Shown: positions 34,947 through 44,241, counted from the stretch's first letter. The stretch: 64,000 nt of DNA from JANQHS01 sp965267505 (GCA_965267505.1 OZ254081.1:2852001-2916000); one strand, 5' to 3'. Made by a program: numbers and translations. The notes: generated from the sequence alone by a model not told the origin.

Positions 34947-36178
34947 TTTACCTTAATAGCAATCCTATGGCAAGCATTGTTGAGATAGCCTCTGGGGTTC
35001 CAGCCAGGGACGACCATTGGTTGTGACTTTCCAGAAGAATCCGTCGCTTTTGCCCAAACCTCATAATACCCAGTTCCTGGAAAGTCTATTTCAGCCTTCC
35101 AATCCTGCCATGCTAGGCGATTAGCTGGCCTTTCGAGTTTGGCAGGCAACCAGGTCTGTCCATAATCAATGGAGTAGCTTACCTGACTTACTTCCAATTC
35201 ACCTGCCCAGGCATGACCTCGAATGGTCAGGCTTTTGCCCTTATTTAAAATTGCTCCTGATTTTGGGAAGGTGATCAGAGATTTAACCGGCATTGATTCA
35301 ATAATGCACATGTTCTCGTCAGGAACGTTTTCTCCGGGTGCAACCTCTTCACAAGGAACCCTGTAGGATTGCCCCCCCATCTTTGGTCCATCATGGACCT
35401 TGTTACGCACTGATATCCGATTCACCCATTTTCCAGATGTAGAGGCAGGCCAACCACCAAAAACCAGGCGAAGGGGAAAGCCATTGGCCAAAGGAAGGGG
35501 GGAGCCATTTAACTCATATGCCAGAAGAGATTCATCTTGTAGGGCTTTTGTTAGTGGCACCCCTCTGGAAATGACTACCTTATCTTGTTTCCCACTTATA
35601 TGGGTGTCTGCACCGAAATAACCTAAATAAACTGCATCTGATTTTAGTCCAGCTTTTTCAAGGATGTCCTTCAATCTTACTCCAGACCATTCACCACAAG
35701 ATACTGCCCCAGTACTCCATTGATTCCCTTTAGCAGGAGGGTTGAATTCGTGCCTACCATTTCCTCCGCATTCAAGTGTGAGTCTGTAGGTGTATTTTGT
35801 AAACTTCTCTTTCAGATCTTTTAATGTGATATCTAAAGACTTTAAAACCGACTCCCCATCAATTCTTAATGTCCAGGAATCGGGATCAGGGTCTTTTGGG
35901 AAGAGTCCGTTATTCCTGATGAACATTTTTGAAGCAGGGGTAATGGAATCATCAAGAAGGTGTGCTGGGGTTTCTACATTCCATGGCTTATCATTAAGAA
36001 TCTTCAGATCAGGGTTTTTCTTAAAAAGCTCTTGAAGTCTCGAGTCTCCCAGTAATTCTAGAGGAATCAATTCTGCAGGAAATGCATCATGAAAAGGGAT
36101 ATTCATTCCAATTAATCCAGAGAATCCGGTTAGAAGAGAATGCTTAATGAATTTCCTGCGTTTCGCGTCTATAGGCAT
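34943..36178 (-). CDS. Periplasmic sulfite oxidase family molybdenum enzyme (SorA/SoxC-like)
   Basis: 411 residues. A Tat-type signal (KRRKFIKHSLLTGFSGLIG) for export of a folded cofactor protein. The molybdopterin-binding domain contains the Mo-ligand Cys137 in TLECGGNGRHEF and GAVSCGEWSGVRLKDIL; the C-terminal dimerisation domain (about 300-410) has IRGHAWAGELEVSQVSYSID and GWNPRGYLNNACHRI. It oxidises sulfite (or bound sulfane sulfur, as in SoxC) and passes electrons to the cytochrome encoded next. A MoaB/MogA-like gene is at 57.5 kb. Confidence 0.9.
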   Translation of the reverse strand: MPIDAKRRKFIKHSLLTGFSGLIGMNIPFHDAFPAELIPLELLGDSRLQELFKKNPDLKILNDKPWNVETPAHLLDDSITPASKMFIRNNGLFPKDPDPDSWTLRIDGESVLKSLDITLKDLKEKFTKYTYRLTLECGGNGRHEFNPPAKGNQWSTGAVSCGEWSGVRLKDILEKAGLKSDAVYLGYFGADTHISGKQDKVVISRGVPLTKALQDESLLAYELNGSPLPLANGFPLRLVFGGWPASTSGKWVNRISVRNKVHDGPKMGGQSYRVPCEEVAPGENVPDENMCIIESMPVKSLITFPKSGAILNKGKSLTIRGHAWAGELEVSQVSYSIDYGQTWLPAKLERPANRLAWQDWKAEIDFPGTGYYEVWAKATDSSGKSQPMVVPGWNPRGYLNNACHRIAIKVK

Positions 36179-36278
36179 GGCCCAACCAAACTAGTTTTAA
36201 AATCCGTGTTGGAAAATGTTAACGATCAAAAAATATTCAGATTAAAGCGTTTCCAAACTATTTTTCCAATTTTACACT

Positions 36279-37241
36279 ATGAAGTCTGTCCTTTTTTGTT
36301 TTGGCCTCTGCCTTATTTCATTCATTTCCCTTTCTCAGGATAAAGTTGATCAGCCTCAAGATAAGGCAATCAATGAATCCAAAAGATATGTTACTGTCAA
36401 ACTCATCGATGGGTCAAAAATGGTTGGAGTATTTGATAGACTAACCTCTGACAGCATTTTCTTCCAGCATGAGGTTCTTGGTTATCAAGCACTACCTCTT
36501 ACTGGGGTTGAGAGTTTTGAATTTGGAAAGAAAACCGATGAGCCAGTATTTGTAAAAGCAGAAACCGAAAGCTTTTACAGGGAGTATGGTTTTGAAAAGA
36601 TTTACCACAGTCGATATTCCTTTATTTCGCATGGCTTCAATCCGAAAAAGGGTGAGGCATATTTTAAATCCACTTGGTTTTTGAATAACTCTCTTGAGTA
36701 TGGTTTTACAGACCATTTCTCAATGAAGTTTGGGTTATTATATATTCTGCCATCACTATCGGCTAAGTTTTCGGTGGACCTTAATGAATACACAAAAGTT
36801 GGAGTAAAAGGTGGGTTTCTTTTTTTACCGACTACATTAACAAGCCCTGACGCAAGTGGCAGGCAGGACATGGCTGCTTTATTTGGTGATGTGGGAATTT
36901 CTTTCGGAAGCGTAGAAAAAAATGTAAGTCTTGGAGTAGGGGTGATTGGCTATAACGGATTTTCAGTCCCTTATTTTTCATTGGGAGCTCATAAAGATTT
37001 AAATAGTTCGTTGGCTGTTTCATTTGAGATGCCATACCTAGGACAAGGGATCAGGGGGAATGACAGCGATCTCTTTTTGCCCATGCTCATGCCACAATTG
37101 TTTTCGAAACGAAGCATTTGGGGAATTGGATTGATGCTTCCTTTGCAATATTCCAGAGCAGCAAATGAGTGGGGAGAAACGATCCCAATTCCAATGCTGT
37201 CTTATTCCTTTAGAGCGGGCCCCGTAGGACCTAAGTTTTAA
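36279..37241 (+). CDS. Outer-membrane-type beta-barrel protein of unknown function
   Basis: 320 residues with a signal peptide (VLFCFGLCLISFISLSQ). A short beta block after it (YVTVKLIDGSKMVGVF) is followed by about 220 residues of alternating amphipathic strands rich in Gly and aromatic residues (HFSMKFGLLYILPSL, SLGVGVIGYNGFSVPYFSLG), typical of small outer-membrane barrels. Divergent from the sulfite dehydrogenase genes (100 bases) and convergent with the DUF5777 gene (4-base overlap). No named family recognised. Confidence 0.78.
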   Translation: MKSVLFCFGLCLISFISLSQDKVDQPQDKAINESKRYVTVKLIDGSKMVGVFDRLTSDSIFFQHEVLGYQALPLTGVESFEFGKKTDEPVFVKAETESFYREYGFEKIYHSRYSFISHGFNPKKGEAYFKSTWFLNNSLEYGFTDHFSMKFGLLYILPSLSAKFSVDLNEYTKVGVKGGFLFLPTTLTSPDASGRQDMAALFGDVGISFGSVEKNVSLGVGVIGYNGFSVPYFSLGAHKDLNSSLAVSFEMPYLGQGIRGNDSDLFLPMLMPQLFSKRSIWGIGLMLPLQYSRAANEWGETIPIPMLSYSFRAGPVGPKF

Positions 37242-38119
37242 TTTTTTCCCAAGTGGAAAGTCCTATTAATGTTGAATCCGAAATACAGGTCTCCATTGGC
37301 AATATCACCAGTAGTCTCAGCAATAAAATAACGCTCCATCATTCCCTTTGAATTGGTAATGTGAAGAGAAAATACATGCCCTCCGGTTTCGATATCCAGT
37401 CCTAATGCGAACATATCGTAGTATAATGTTCCTTTCTCGGGGTTATTGAATTGGTAGACATAATCGGCGTTGAGGCTCACTCTTTGGCTCAGCTTGAACC
37501 TTCCTCCAAACCCGAGTGCCCAAATATCATTTTCCTGTCCCTCTTCAACCAGGTTTCTATGCACCATAGATGGGTTTATTTGTAGTGACAGTTTTGATGA
37601 TATTTTCCTGCCAATGAGCAATTGATTCACATAAGCCATTCTCTGTCTATTGGATAGGGAAGGCTCTCCTTCTGCAGGCCTTAATGTGCTAATGGATGCA
37701 TTTCCAAAGTAGGAAATACTTACGGGGAAAGTCTTAGTCCCTTTAACCTGTCTTGCAAGTTTGATCTTTATACTTCCGTCGTAGGTCTTCTGAAAGGAGC
37801 TTCTTCCCAGGCCAACCATAACCCTATCATTTATCCCATAATCTAGACCAAAACGTATGGTTGATTCATCCAAGCCATAAAGGGTGTAAATACCTTCATT
37901 GATAAGTCCGAATCTATGTTGAATTACGAACATGAGCTCATTTTTTGCCACGTTCTCCACGGATTGCTGATTGACTATTCGGGTGGATTTGAAAGTGGCT
38001 TGTGCATATTCGAACCGGGCTTCATCCTGTGTTTCTTCATTCAGAAGATCCATTAGGTCATCCTGCGCAAATAGGCTTTGGGTTCCTAACAGGAATAGAA
38101 AAAGTAAAGTCTTTCTCAT
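37238..38119 (-). CDS. DUF5777 family beta-barrel protein
   Basis: 293 residues, signal peptide (LLFLFLLGTQSLFAQ). Family marks include ATFKSTRIVNQQSVEN, LMFVIQHRFGLINEGIYTLYGLD and GLDYGINDRVMVGLGRS. Outer-membrane barrel found in many Bacteroidota, commonly beside YceI genes as here (4-base overlap with the YceI stop). Function unknown. Confidence 0.85.
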   Translation of the reverse strand: MRKTLLFLFLLGTQSLFAQDDLMDLLNEETQDEARFEYAQATFKSTRIVNQQSVENVAKNELMFVIQHRFGLINEGIYTLYGLDESTIRFGLDYGINDRVMVGLGRSSFQKTYDGSIKIKLARQVKGTKTFPVSISYFGNASISTLRPAEGEPSLSNRQRMAYVNQLLIGRKISSKLSLQINPSMVHRNLVEEGQENDIWALGFGGRFKLSQRVSLNADYVYQFNNPEKGTLYYDMFALGLDIETGGHVFSLHITNSKGMMERYFIAETTGDIANGDLYFGFNINRTFHLGKN

Positions 38120-38670
38120 TTGTTGTAGGGTTTGTATGAGATCTTAACATTCACATCTACCACTTCAGCGATATTGTCAATCACCATTGACGGAATTTTG
38201 ATCTTATGGTCTTCTACCCTGATTTTAAACTTTGCGGTTCCCTGAAAACCAGATTCCGTTTTTACAAGCTTTCCCGGAATGGAATACTCTTTTACCACCC
38301 CATGAATATCCATTTCCCCTTTTACAGTAAACTCAACCATGTCCTTATCAGCGAGATTTAGATCTGAAAAGTTCTGAATCTCTCCTTTAAAGGTTGCTTT
38401 GGGAAACTTATCTGATTCCAGGTAGTTCTCATTGAAATGTTCCTGCATTAAGGATTTTTCAAATTGAAATCCCTTGATGAACATCGAAAAAACCATTTCT
38501 CCAGTCTGTACATTTAGAATACTACTCACTTGGTTGTGATGAGCTTCGATATCCTCAATAGGGGCTTTGGAAAAGAAACTAATCTCACCATTTCTGGAAA
38601 AGTATTTTTCCTGTGCAATACCCGCCGATCCAAGGAATAGCAGGAATAATATCATTTTGAGCTTTTTCAT
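38116..38670 (-). CDS. YceI family periplasmic lipid-binding protein
   Basis: 184 residues with a signal peptide (MILFLLFLGSAGIAQ). The lipocalin-like YceI fold is indicated by YFSRNGEISFFSKAPI, HHNQVSSILNVQTGEM, HFNENYLESDKFPKATFKG and GEMDIHGV. Members bind isoprenoid quinone-like lipids. Part of a minus-strand operon with the CX4CH cytochrome lipoprotein upstream and DUF5777 downstream. Confidence 0.92.
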   Translation of the reverse strand: MKKLKMILFLLFLGSAGIAQEKYFSRNGEISFFSKAPIEDIEAHHNQVSSILNVQTGEMVFSMFIKGFQFEKSLMQEHFNENYLESDKFPKATFKGEIQNFSDLNLADKDMVEFTVKGEMDIHGVVKEYSIPGKLVKTESGFQGTAKFKIRVEDHKIKIPSMVIDNIAEVVDVNVKISYKPYNK

Positions 38671-38673
38671 AGT

Positions 38674-39312
38674 TTATTGTTTGAATTGCCGAGCCGAAAG
38701 ACTATCGACCCATAAAACGATCCTCATCCTATCGCAAAAGTCAAGACCAATACCAGAAGCATGTGATAGGTCAGGGCTGGTACAAGGATTAAGAAGATTT
38801 GAGATCTCGGCTCTATATTTAAAAACCGAATCATAAGATTGGAAATCTGGACTTCCATTGGAAGCATGACACCCGCTAGTTACGCAACTTGCCTCAATGA
38901 GAGAATTCACTCCTTCACCAGGAACACCCACATAGGCCAACTCATTGGTGTCAATCGTACAGGTCTCCTCAGGAGCACAATTATTTATCCAAGCTTCAAT
39001 TTGAGCTCTAGTATTTGGTCCCAATGGGCCTGATGGTGGCATTGTTTGATTGACAACTACTCTTTGTAAAATTTTATTTCTGTTCTCCCAGACCGTTTCA
39101 TAGGAGGTCCAATTGGGTTTTACTGCATTTCCATGGCAATTTGAAAAAGTACAATTTGTTTCCAGAATGGTCCGAATCTCTGGCTCATATGCAATCCCTT
39201 CCGCTTGAGCCGGTGGAATGGTTTTGGGCTTGTCTACAACCTCACTTGAGCATGAGAACAAGATGAATGAAAAAAATAAGTAGGAAAAAGTATTCTCTGT
39301 TAATCTATTCAA
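38674..39312 (-). CDS. Lipoprotein with two CX4CH heme-type motifs
   Basis: 212 residues. Lipobox FILFSCSS (Cys21). Two heme-binding-like motifs with four residues between the cysteines: CTFSNCH (54-60) and CVTSGCH (143-149), each beginning a similar repeat (ILETNCTFSNCHG/LIEASCVTSGCHA, then NWTSYETVWENRNKI/DFQSYDSVFKYRAEI). A TMPPSG segment (90-95) supplies a possible distal Met. CX4CH hemes are known in some Bacteroidota and Planctomycetota cytochrome domains. Eight-base overlap with the OB-fold gene upstream. Probably a periplasmic electron carrier. Confidence 0.75.
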   Translation of the reverse strand: MNRLTENTFSYLFFSFILFSCSSEVVDKPKTIPPAQAEGIAYEPEIRTILETNCTFSNCHGNAVKPNWTSYETVWENRNKILQRVVVNQTMPPSGPLGPNTRAQIEAWINNCAPEETCTIDTNELAYVGVPGEGVNSLIEASCVTSGCHASNGSPDFQSYDSVFKYRAEISNLLNPCTSPDLSHASGIGLDFCDRMRIVLWVDSLSARQFKQ

Positions 39313-39703
39313 TTTGACAATTGTTCATAACTACTTCACCAAAATTGATGTCATAGCCGGTAAAAATTCCCTTAATCTTTATTTCCTGGCCCTTGGTTAA
39401 AGCGGTAGATAAATTCATATCTAATTGGCAATTGGCAATCCTTCCTTTTTCATCTTCCATGATCAAGGAACTATGTGACTCATCGGAACTGGAGTGGTAC
39501 ATACCACTAAGCAGCAACAACTTGTCTTGGTATTTGCTTAAGGTTTCCTGGTTTCCAGCCTCTATTTCGTCAAACAACTCGCTAAGAGTCAAGTTGAAAT
39601 CTACTTCCTGACCAGGTTTCGAGTTTCTTGGCTGATTGATGTACAGGAAACTTATTATCGCTACAAAACCGATAATAATAGCCACCCAATATATTTTTTT
39701 CAT
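39305..39703 (-). CDS. Membrane-anchored OB-fold protein
   Basis: 132 residues. An N-terminal membrane helix (IYWVAIIIGFVAIISFLYI), then a domain with LTLSELFDEIEAGNQETLSKYQDKLLLLSG and GQEIKIKGIFTGYD, which looks like the tRNA_anti-like OB fold common in small Bacteroidota proteins. It ends ..GEVVMNNCQIE, also a usual ending for that group. Function unknown. First gene of the operon reaching to DUF5777. Confidence 0.75.
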   Translation of the reverse strand: MKKIYWVAIIIGFVAIISFLYINQPRNSKPGQEVDFNLTLSELFDEIEAGNQETLSKYQDKLLLLSGMYHSSSDESHSSLIMEDEKGRIANCQLDMNLSTALTKGQEIKIKGIFTGYDINFGEVVMNNCQIE

Positions 39704-39780
39704 TTACAGCCTTTTAGGTACGACAGTTTTATACCTTTCTTCAAGTATTGATTTTCTCTTCTTTCAGAAAGTAAGCAAAT

Positions 39781-42693
39781 ATGCTTCAAAAAATTGCTTT
39801 CATAATAATGGGATTTGTACTCTTGTCGTGTAATGACAATTCAAAGCCCAGTGAATTAGTGGATCCATTTATTGGAACAGGAGGCCATGGCCATACTTTT
39901 CCAGGAGCTTCTGCGCCTTTTGGCATGATCCAAATTAGCCCAGATACAAGACTTACAGGATGGGATGGTTGCTCCGGATATCATTATTCTGATAGTATCC
40001 TCTATGGATTTTCACATACCCATCTTAGCGGCACTGGAGTATCTGATTATGGAGACTTTCTTCTTTCTCCTCAGGTGGGAAAGTTTTTCTTCAATAGAGG
40101 TAATGACACAACCTTAGGCTATAGGGCATCATTTTCTCATGCTAATGAGAAGGCTAGCCCCGGGCATTATTCAGTGATCTATGATAACGGCATTAAGGTC
40201 CAAGCTGCAGCTGGAAAAAGGGCTGGAATCTATCAAATGCTTTTCGCAGAAAGCAAAGCCTACCTATGTCTGGACCTGACTCACAGGGATGAACTTCTGG
40301 ATTTTGAGATCGAACTGAAAGATTCAAAAACCTTGGTTGCATTTCGAAGATCCAAAGCTTGGGCCACAGACCAAAGAGTTTATTTCGCTGCAAACTTCAA
40401 TATCCCGGTTTCTGAAGTTTTGGTTTCAGATAAGATTTTGAAACCAGAAAGTGGATTAAAGGCAAGCGAACCCATACTAGGGTTGGGTTTTGAACTTGGA
40501 TCTTCAAAAAAACTTGAGGTAAAAGTTGCGATCTCTCCCGTTTCGGCCGAAGGAGCACTTGAAAATTTAAAGAAAGAATCTGGAGATCATGATTTTTTTA
40601 GTTTTCTGGATTACTCTAGGGCTCTTTGGGCTTCTGAGCTCGGAAAGATCAAGATAGATGGAGGAGAAAGGTCCGAAAGGGTGAAGTTCTATTCGGCTCT
40701 CTATCATACCATGCTTGCTCCTAATTTGTACTCTGATGTATCTGGAAAATATCGAGGAAGGGATCTGGAAGTTCATCAGGGACCAGCGGATTATTACACC
40801 GTCTTTTCCCTTTGGGATACCTATCGAACTTTTCATCCTTTAATGACACTGATCGATTCAGCCAGAACTGAAAATTGGCTTAAAACCCTGTTAGATCAAT
40901 ATGATAAAGGCGGTTCACTGCCAGTTTGGGAGCTTTCAGCAAATGAAACCATGTGCATGATCGGTTATCATTCGGTGCCGGTTTTAGCGGATGCCGCCAT
41001 GAAGGGTTACAAAGGAATTGATTGGAATGAAGCATTGGAAGCTTCGATCAATTCGGCAAATCTTAAACATCTCGGAATTCCTTACTACAAGGCATATGGT
41101 TTTATTCCTGCCGGTAAGGAACCCGAATCCGTTTCAAAAACTCTTGAATATGCCTATGATGATTGGTGCATCTCTAAAATGGCCGAGATGCTCGGAAAAG
41201 ATTCGATTGCTGAAGAATACAGAATCAGGTCCAGGTATTGGATGAATCTTTTCGATCCGGAAACCGGGTTTTTCAGACCCAAGGTCAATAATGGATTCAT
41301 TACTCCATTTTATCCTGCTGAAGTAAACTTTCATTTTACCGAAGCCAATGCATGGCATTATGGAATGTATGTTCCTCATGACCTTCCGGCCTGGATAGAA
41401 GCCTTAGGAGGAAGGGATCAGCTTGAGCATTTTCTGGACACCCTTTTCAGTACCTCTGGAGAAACCACGGGAAGAAATCAGGCAGATATTACCGGGTTAA
41501 TAGGTCAATATGCGCAAGGAAATGAGCCAAGCCAGCATATGGCCTACCTCTACAATTGGACGCAATCTCCTTATAAGACTCAAAAAATGGTGAGAGAGAT
41601 CCTGGACCTTTATGAGACAGGTCCTGAAGGCCTTCCGGGGAATGAAGATTGTGGGCAGATGTCGGCCTGGTACGTAATGGCATCTATGGGACTCTATCCG
41701 GTTTGCCCGGGGTCCAACCAGTATGAGATCAGTTCTCCATTATTTGGAAGCATTGAAATAGAGGTAGGAAAGGGAAGAACCTTCAAGATCCTGGCTAAGG
41801 ACCTGAATAAAGAAAATATTTACATCCAGGCTCTAAGCTTAAATGGCGAAAGCTTAAGTTCTTCAACTATTTCTCATGAAGAGATAAAAAAAGGTGGGGT
41901 TTTAGAATTTTCTATGGGTCCTGAACCAAGTAATTGGGGCCTGAAGCAATTTGAATCTAGAAGTCTGGATGCTATGGTGCCTGTTCCTTATTTGACCAAC
42001 GATATGAGGTCATTCAAGGAATCTGCGGAATTGGAGATCAGGCATGTGGATGCAGCTGCGAATATCTATTTCTCCAAGGATGGGGGATATTTCAACGAAT
42101 ATGTAACTCCCATTTTTATCGATAGGTCCACTGATCTTAGGTTTTATGCCGAAAAGGGTGGCTTGGTAAGCCCTGTTCTAAGGTCAAAATTCAATAAGAT
42201 ACCAGCTGGAAGGAAAATAGCTTTGGCCACCGAATATGCCAATCAATATTCTGCAGGAGGAAATGATGGATTGATTGACGGAATTAGGAGTGAAGGAGGT
42301 TTTTCTACCGGAGATTGGCAAGGTTATCATGGTGTAAACCTGGAAGCTGTAATTGATCTTGGTGAGGAGAAGACCATTTCCTCAGTTTCAACCGGTTTCA
42401 TTCAGGATTGGAATTCCTGGATCTTTTTCCCAAAACAAGTTCAGGTTTTCTCATCTTTTGATTCTTTGAATTGGGAGTTGGAGGGAGTGGTTTTCAATAA
42501 GATTGATATCAAAGAGCCCGGATCATTGACTCAGGATTTTAAGGTAAAGTCAAGGTTTAAGGCAAGATTTATCAAGGTGATTGGATTCAATAGGGGACGA
42601 AATCCTCAATGGCATAGAGCCCCAGGTGATACCTGTTGGATATTTGCAGATGAGATCAGCATCGAGCTTTTAGGATCCAAGGCCGGGAAGTAA
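39781..42693 (+). CDS. GH92 family alpha-mannosidase lipoprotein with C-terminal carbohydrate-binding-like domain
   Basis: 970 residues. Lipoprotein signal (KIAFIIMGFVLLSC). GH92 marks: DPFIGTGGHGHTFPGA at the N-terminus, GGSLPVWELSANET (Glu384), GNEPSQHMAYLYNW and LPGNEDCGQMSAWYVMASMGLYPVCPG. These are Ca2+-dependent inverting exo-alpha-mannosidases. After the catalytic part (to about 740) there is a strand-rich linker and a discoidin/F5-8C-like module (about 840-965; LEAVIDLGEEKTISSVS, QVFSSFDSLNWEL). It stands alone, with no SusCD pair nearby. Its last 24 bases overlap the convergent MarC gene. Confidence 0.93.
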   Translation: MLQKIAFIIMGFVLLSCNDNSKPSELVDPFIGTGGHGHTFPGASAPFGMIQISPDTRLTGWDGCSGYHYSDSILYGFSHTHLSGTGVSDYGDFLLSPQVGKFFFNRGNDTTLGYRASFSHANEKASPGHYSVIYDNGIKVQAAAGKRAGIYQMLFAESKAYLCLDLTHRDELLDFEIELKDSKTLVAFRRSKAWATDQRVYFAANFNIPVSEVLVSDKILKPESGLKASEPILGLGFELGSSKKLEVKVAISPVSAEGALENLKKESGDHDFFSFLDYSRALWASELGKIKIDGGERSERVKFYSALYHTMLAPNLYSDVSGKYRGRDLEVHQGPADYYTVFSLWDTYRTFHPLMTLIDSARTENWLKTLLDQYDKGGSLPVWELSANETMCMIGYHSVPVLADAAMKGYKGIDWNEALEASINSANLKHLGIPYYKAYGFIPAGKEPESVSKTLEYAYDDWCISKMAEMLGKDSIAEEYRIRSRYWMNLFDPETGFFRPKVNNGFITPFYPAEVNFHFTEANAWHYGMYVPHDLPAWIEALGGRDQLEHFLDTLFSTSGETTGRNQADITGLIGQYAQGNEPSQHMAYLYNWTQSPYKTQKMVREILDLYETGPEGLPGNEDCGQMSAWYVMASMGLYPVCPGSNQYEISSPLFGSIEIEVGKGRTFKILAKDLNKENIYIQALSLNGESLSSSTISHEEIKKGGVLEFSMGPEPSNWGLKQFESRSLDAMVPVPYLTNDMRSFKESAELEIRHVDAAANIYFSKDGGYFNEYVTPIFIDRSTDLRFYAEKGGLVSPVLRSKFNKIPAGRKIALATEYANQYSAGGNDGLIDGIRSEGGFSTGDWQGYHGVNLEAVIDLGEEKTISSVSTGFIQDWNSWIFFPKQVQVFSSFDSLNWELEGVVFNKIDIKEPGSLTQDFKVKSRFKARFIKVIGFNRGRNPQWHRAPGDTCWIFADEISIELLGSKAGK

Positions 42694-43302
42694 TACCAGA
42701 AGGCTATTTACTATCATTTCAACGGCTAGAGCTGTCAAAATCATTCCCATTACTCTAGTGGTGATCTTAATTCCGGATACACCCAAAAACTTTCCTATTG
42801 GACCAGCAAGGTAGAGGAAGGTAAATATTATCAATGCTACGATAGCGGCGATACCAACTAGTACCAACTTTCCGTAAAGGTCGTTCTGAGCATGAGAAGC
42901 CACAATCAATGAACTAATTGCACCCGGACCTGCTATTATTGGAATTGAGAGCGGAACAATGGCGATGTCCTCCTTTTCTGCTGCATGCTTATGTTCTTCT
43001 TTGGTATGCTTTAGCGGACTTTGCTTTGAGTTAAGCATTGAGATACCCAACATGAAAATAATGATGCCCCCTGCAACTCTGAAGGCTTCTACACTGATAC
43101 CAAAAAAACCCAACAATCCTTTTCCTATGAAGATCACTACGGTGAAAATTACAAGAATGGCAATTCCTGCTTTTACAGCGATCTGCTTTTTTTCAGCAAT
43201 TGTAGATGGATCACTTAAGCCAAGAAAAATAGGAATAGCACCTACGGGATTTGTGATCACAAATAGAGCAATCGCAAACTTAACGGCCTCAGCTATAGCC
43301 AT
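42670..43302 (-). CDS. MarC family integral membrane protein
   Basis: 210 residues with six membrane helices. Typical stretches are LFVITNPVGAIPIFLGLS near the N-terminus, FGISVEAFRVAGGIIIFMLGISML and VPLSIPIIAGPGAISSLIV. A transporter-like family of unknown substrate. A His-containing loop (KHTKEEHKHAAEK) lies between helices 3 and 4. Located 21 bases downstream of the sigma factor gene. Confidence 0.93.
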   Translation of the reverse strand: MAIAEAVKFAIALFVITNPVGAIPIFLGLSDPSTIAEKKQIAVKAGIAILVIFTVVIFIGKGLLGFFGISVEAFRVAGGIIIFMLGISMLNSKQSPLKHTKEEHKHAAEKEDIAIVPLSIPIIAGPGAISSLIVASHAQNDLYGKLVLVGIAAIVALIIFTFLYLAGPIGKFLGVSGIKITTRVMGMILTALAVEMIVNSLLVLLPGLGS

Positions 43303-43323
43303 TTAGATGATTTTATTTAAACT

Positions 43324-44193
43324 TTATCTTCCCAGGTAGGGAATAAGGGATTTACTCCTTGAAGTAGAACGAAGTTTCCTCAATGCCTTCTCCTTGATCT
43401 GACGAACACGCTCTCTTGTCAAACCAAGAGTTTCGCCGATCTCAAGAAGAGACATGCTTCTTTCCATACCAATTCCAAAAAACATTTTGATGACTTCTTT
43501 TTCTCTTTCATCAAGAGTAGCCAAAGCTCTTTCGGTTTCAATTCTCAAGGAATCTCTGTATTCAAGACCTTCATCAGTCTTTTCCGTATCGGTGTTCTCC
43601 AATACATCAAGAAGAGAGTTGGATTCACCTTCAGCGAAAGGAGCGTCAACAGATACCGACCTTGAACTGGCTCTCATGGTAGATTTAACCTCCTCGGTCG
43701 TTAATTCCAACATTTCGGCTAGTTCTTCGGCGGTAGGCTCTCTTTCGAATTCCTGCTCCATTGCAGAAATACCCTTATTGATCTTTGAAAGGGAAGAGAT
43801 TTTGTTTAGTGGAAGACGCACCAACCTGCTTTGCTCAGCAAGTGCCTGTATGATACTTTGGCGAATCCACCAAACTGCATAGGAGATGAATTTAAATCCC
43901 CTTGTTTCATCAAATCTTTGCGCAGCTTTTACAAGTCCAAGATTACCCTCATTGATAAGGTCGTTCAAGGAGATATTATTGTTCTGATATTGCTTCGCAA
44001 CAGACACCACAAACCTCAAATTGGCCTTGGTTAATTTTTCCAAAGCCATCTGATCACCAGCTTTAATCCTTTGTGCAAGGCTCACTTCTTCTTCAGGAGT
44101 GATAAGGTCCACCTTGTTGATTTCCTGGAAATACTTCTCGAGAGATTGACTTTCTCGGTTAGTGATCGTTTTTGATATCTTTAATTGCCTCAT
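43324..44193 (-). CDS. rpoD: Primary sigma factor (short Bacteroidota RpoD type)
   Basis: 289 residues, short because region 1.1 and the non-conserved insert are missing, as usual for the Bacteroidota housekeeping sigma factor. The N-terminus MRQLKISKTITNRES and the SLEKYFQEINK segment are diagnostic. Region 2: NLRFVVSVAKQYQ, DLINEGNLGLVKAAQRFDETRGFKF cannot be shown in full but includes AVWWIRQSI. Region 4 ends with LGLTRERVRQIKEKALRKLR. Recognises the TTTG/TAnnTTTG promoters described elsewhere in this window. Confidence 0.96.
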   Translation of the reverse strand: MRQLKISKTITNRESQSLEKYFQEINKVDLITPEEEVSLAQRIKAGDQMALEKLTKANLRFVVSVAKQYQNNNISLNDLINEGNLGLVKAAQRFDETRGFKFISYAVWWIRQSIIQALAEQSRLVRLPLNKISSLSKINKGISAMEQEFEREPTAEELAEMLELTTEEVKSTMRASSRSVSVDAPFAEGESNSLLDVLENTDTEKTDEGLEYRDSLRIETERALATLDEREKEVIKMFFGIGMERSMSLLEIGETLGLTRERVRQIKEKALRKLRSTSRSKSLIPYLGR

Positions 44194-44233
44194 GCAGAAG
44201 GAGTTAGATTACACCAATTTTTGAATCAAAGCG

Positions 44234-44241
44234 CAAAGGTA
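44234..44241 (-). promoter_or_regulatory. Possible -7 element before rpoD
   Basis: TACCTTTG on the minus strand fits TAnnTTTG and lies 41 bases before the rpoD ATG; a ten-base palindrome GATAATTATC lies just upstream. No clear -33 TTTG, so the assignment is weak. Confidence 0.3.

Noticed and set aside
34943..36178. Full Sox thiosulfate oxidation cluster
   Set aside because: Only the SoxC/SorA-like enzyme and one cytochrome are present; no SoxA, X, Y, Z or B homologue is in the window.
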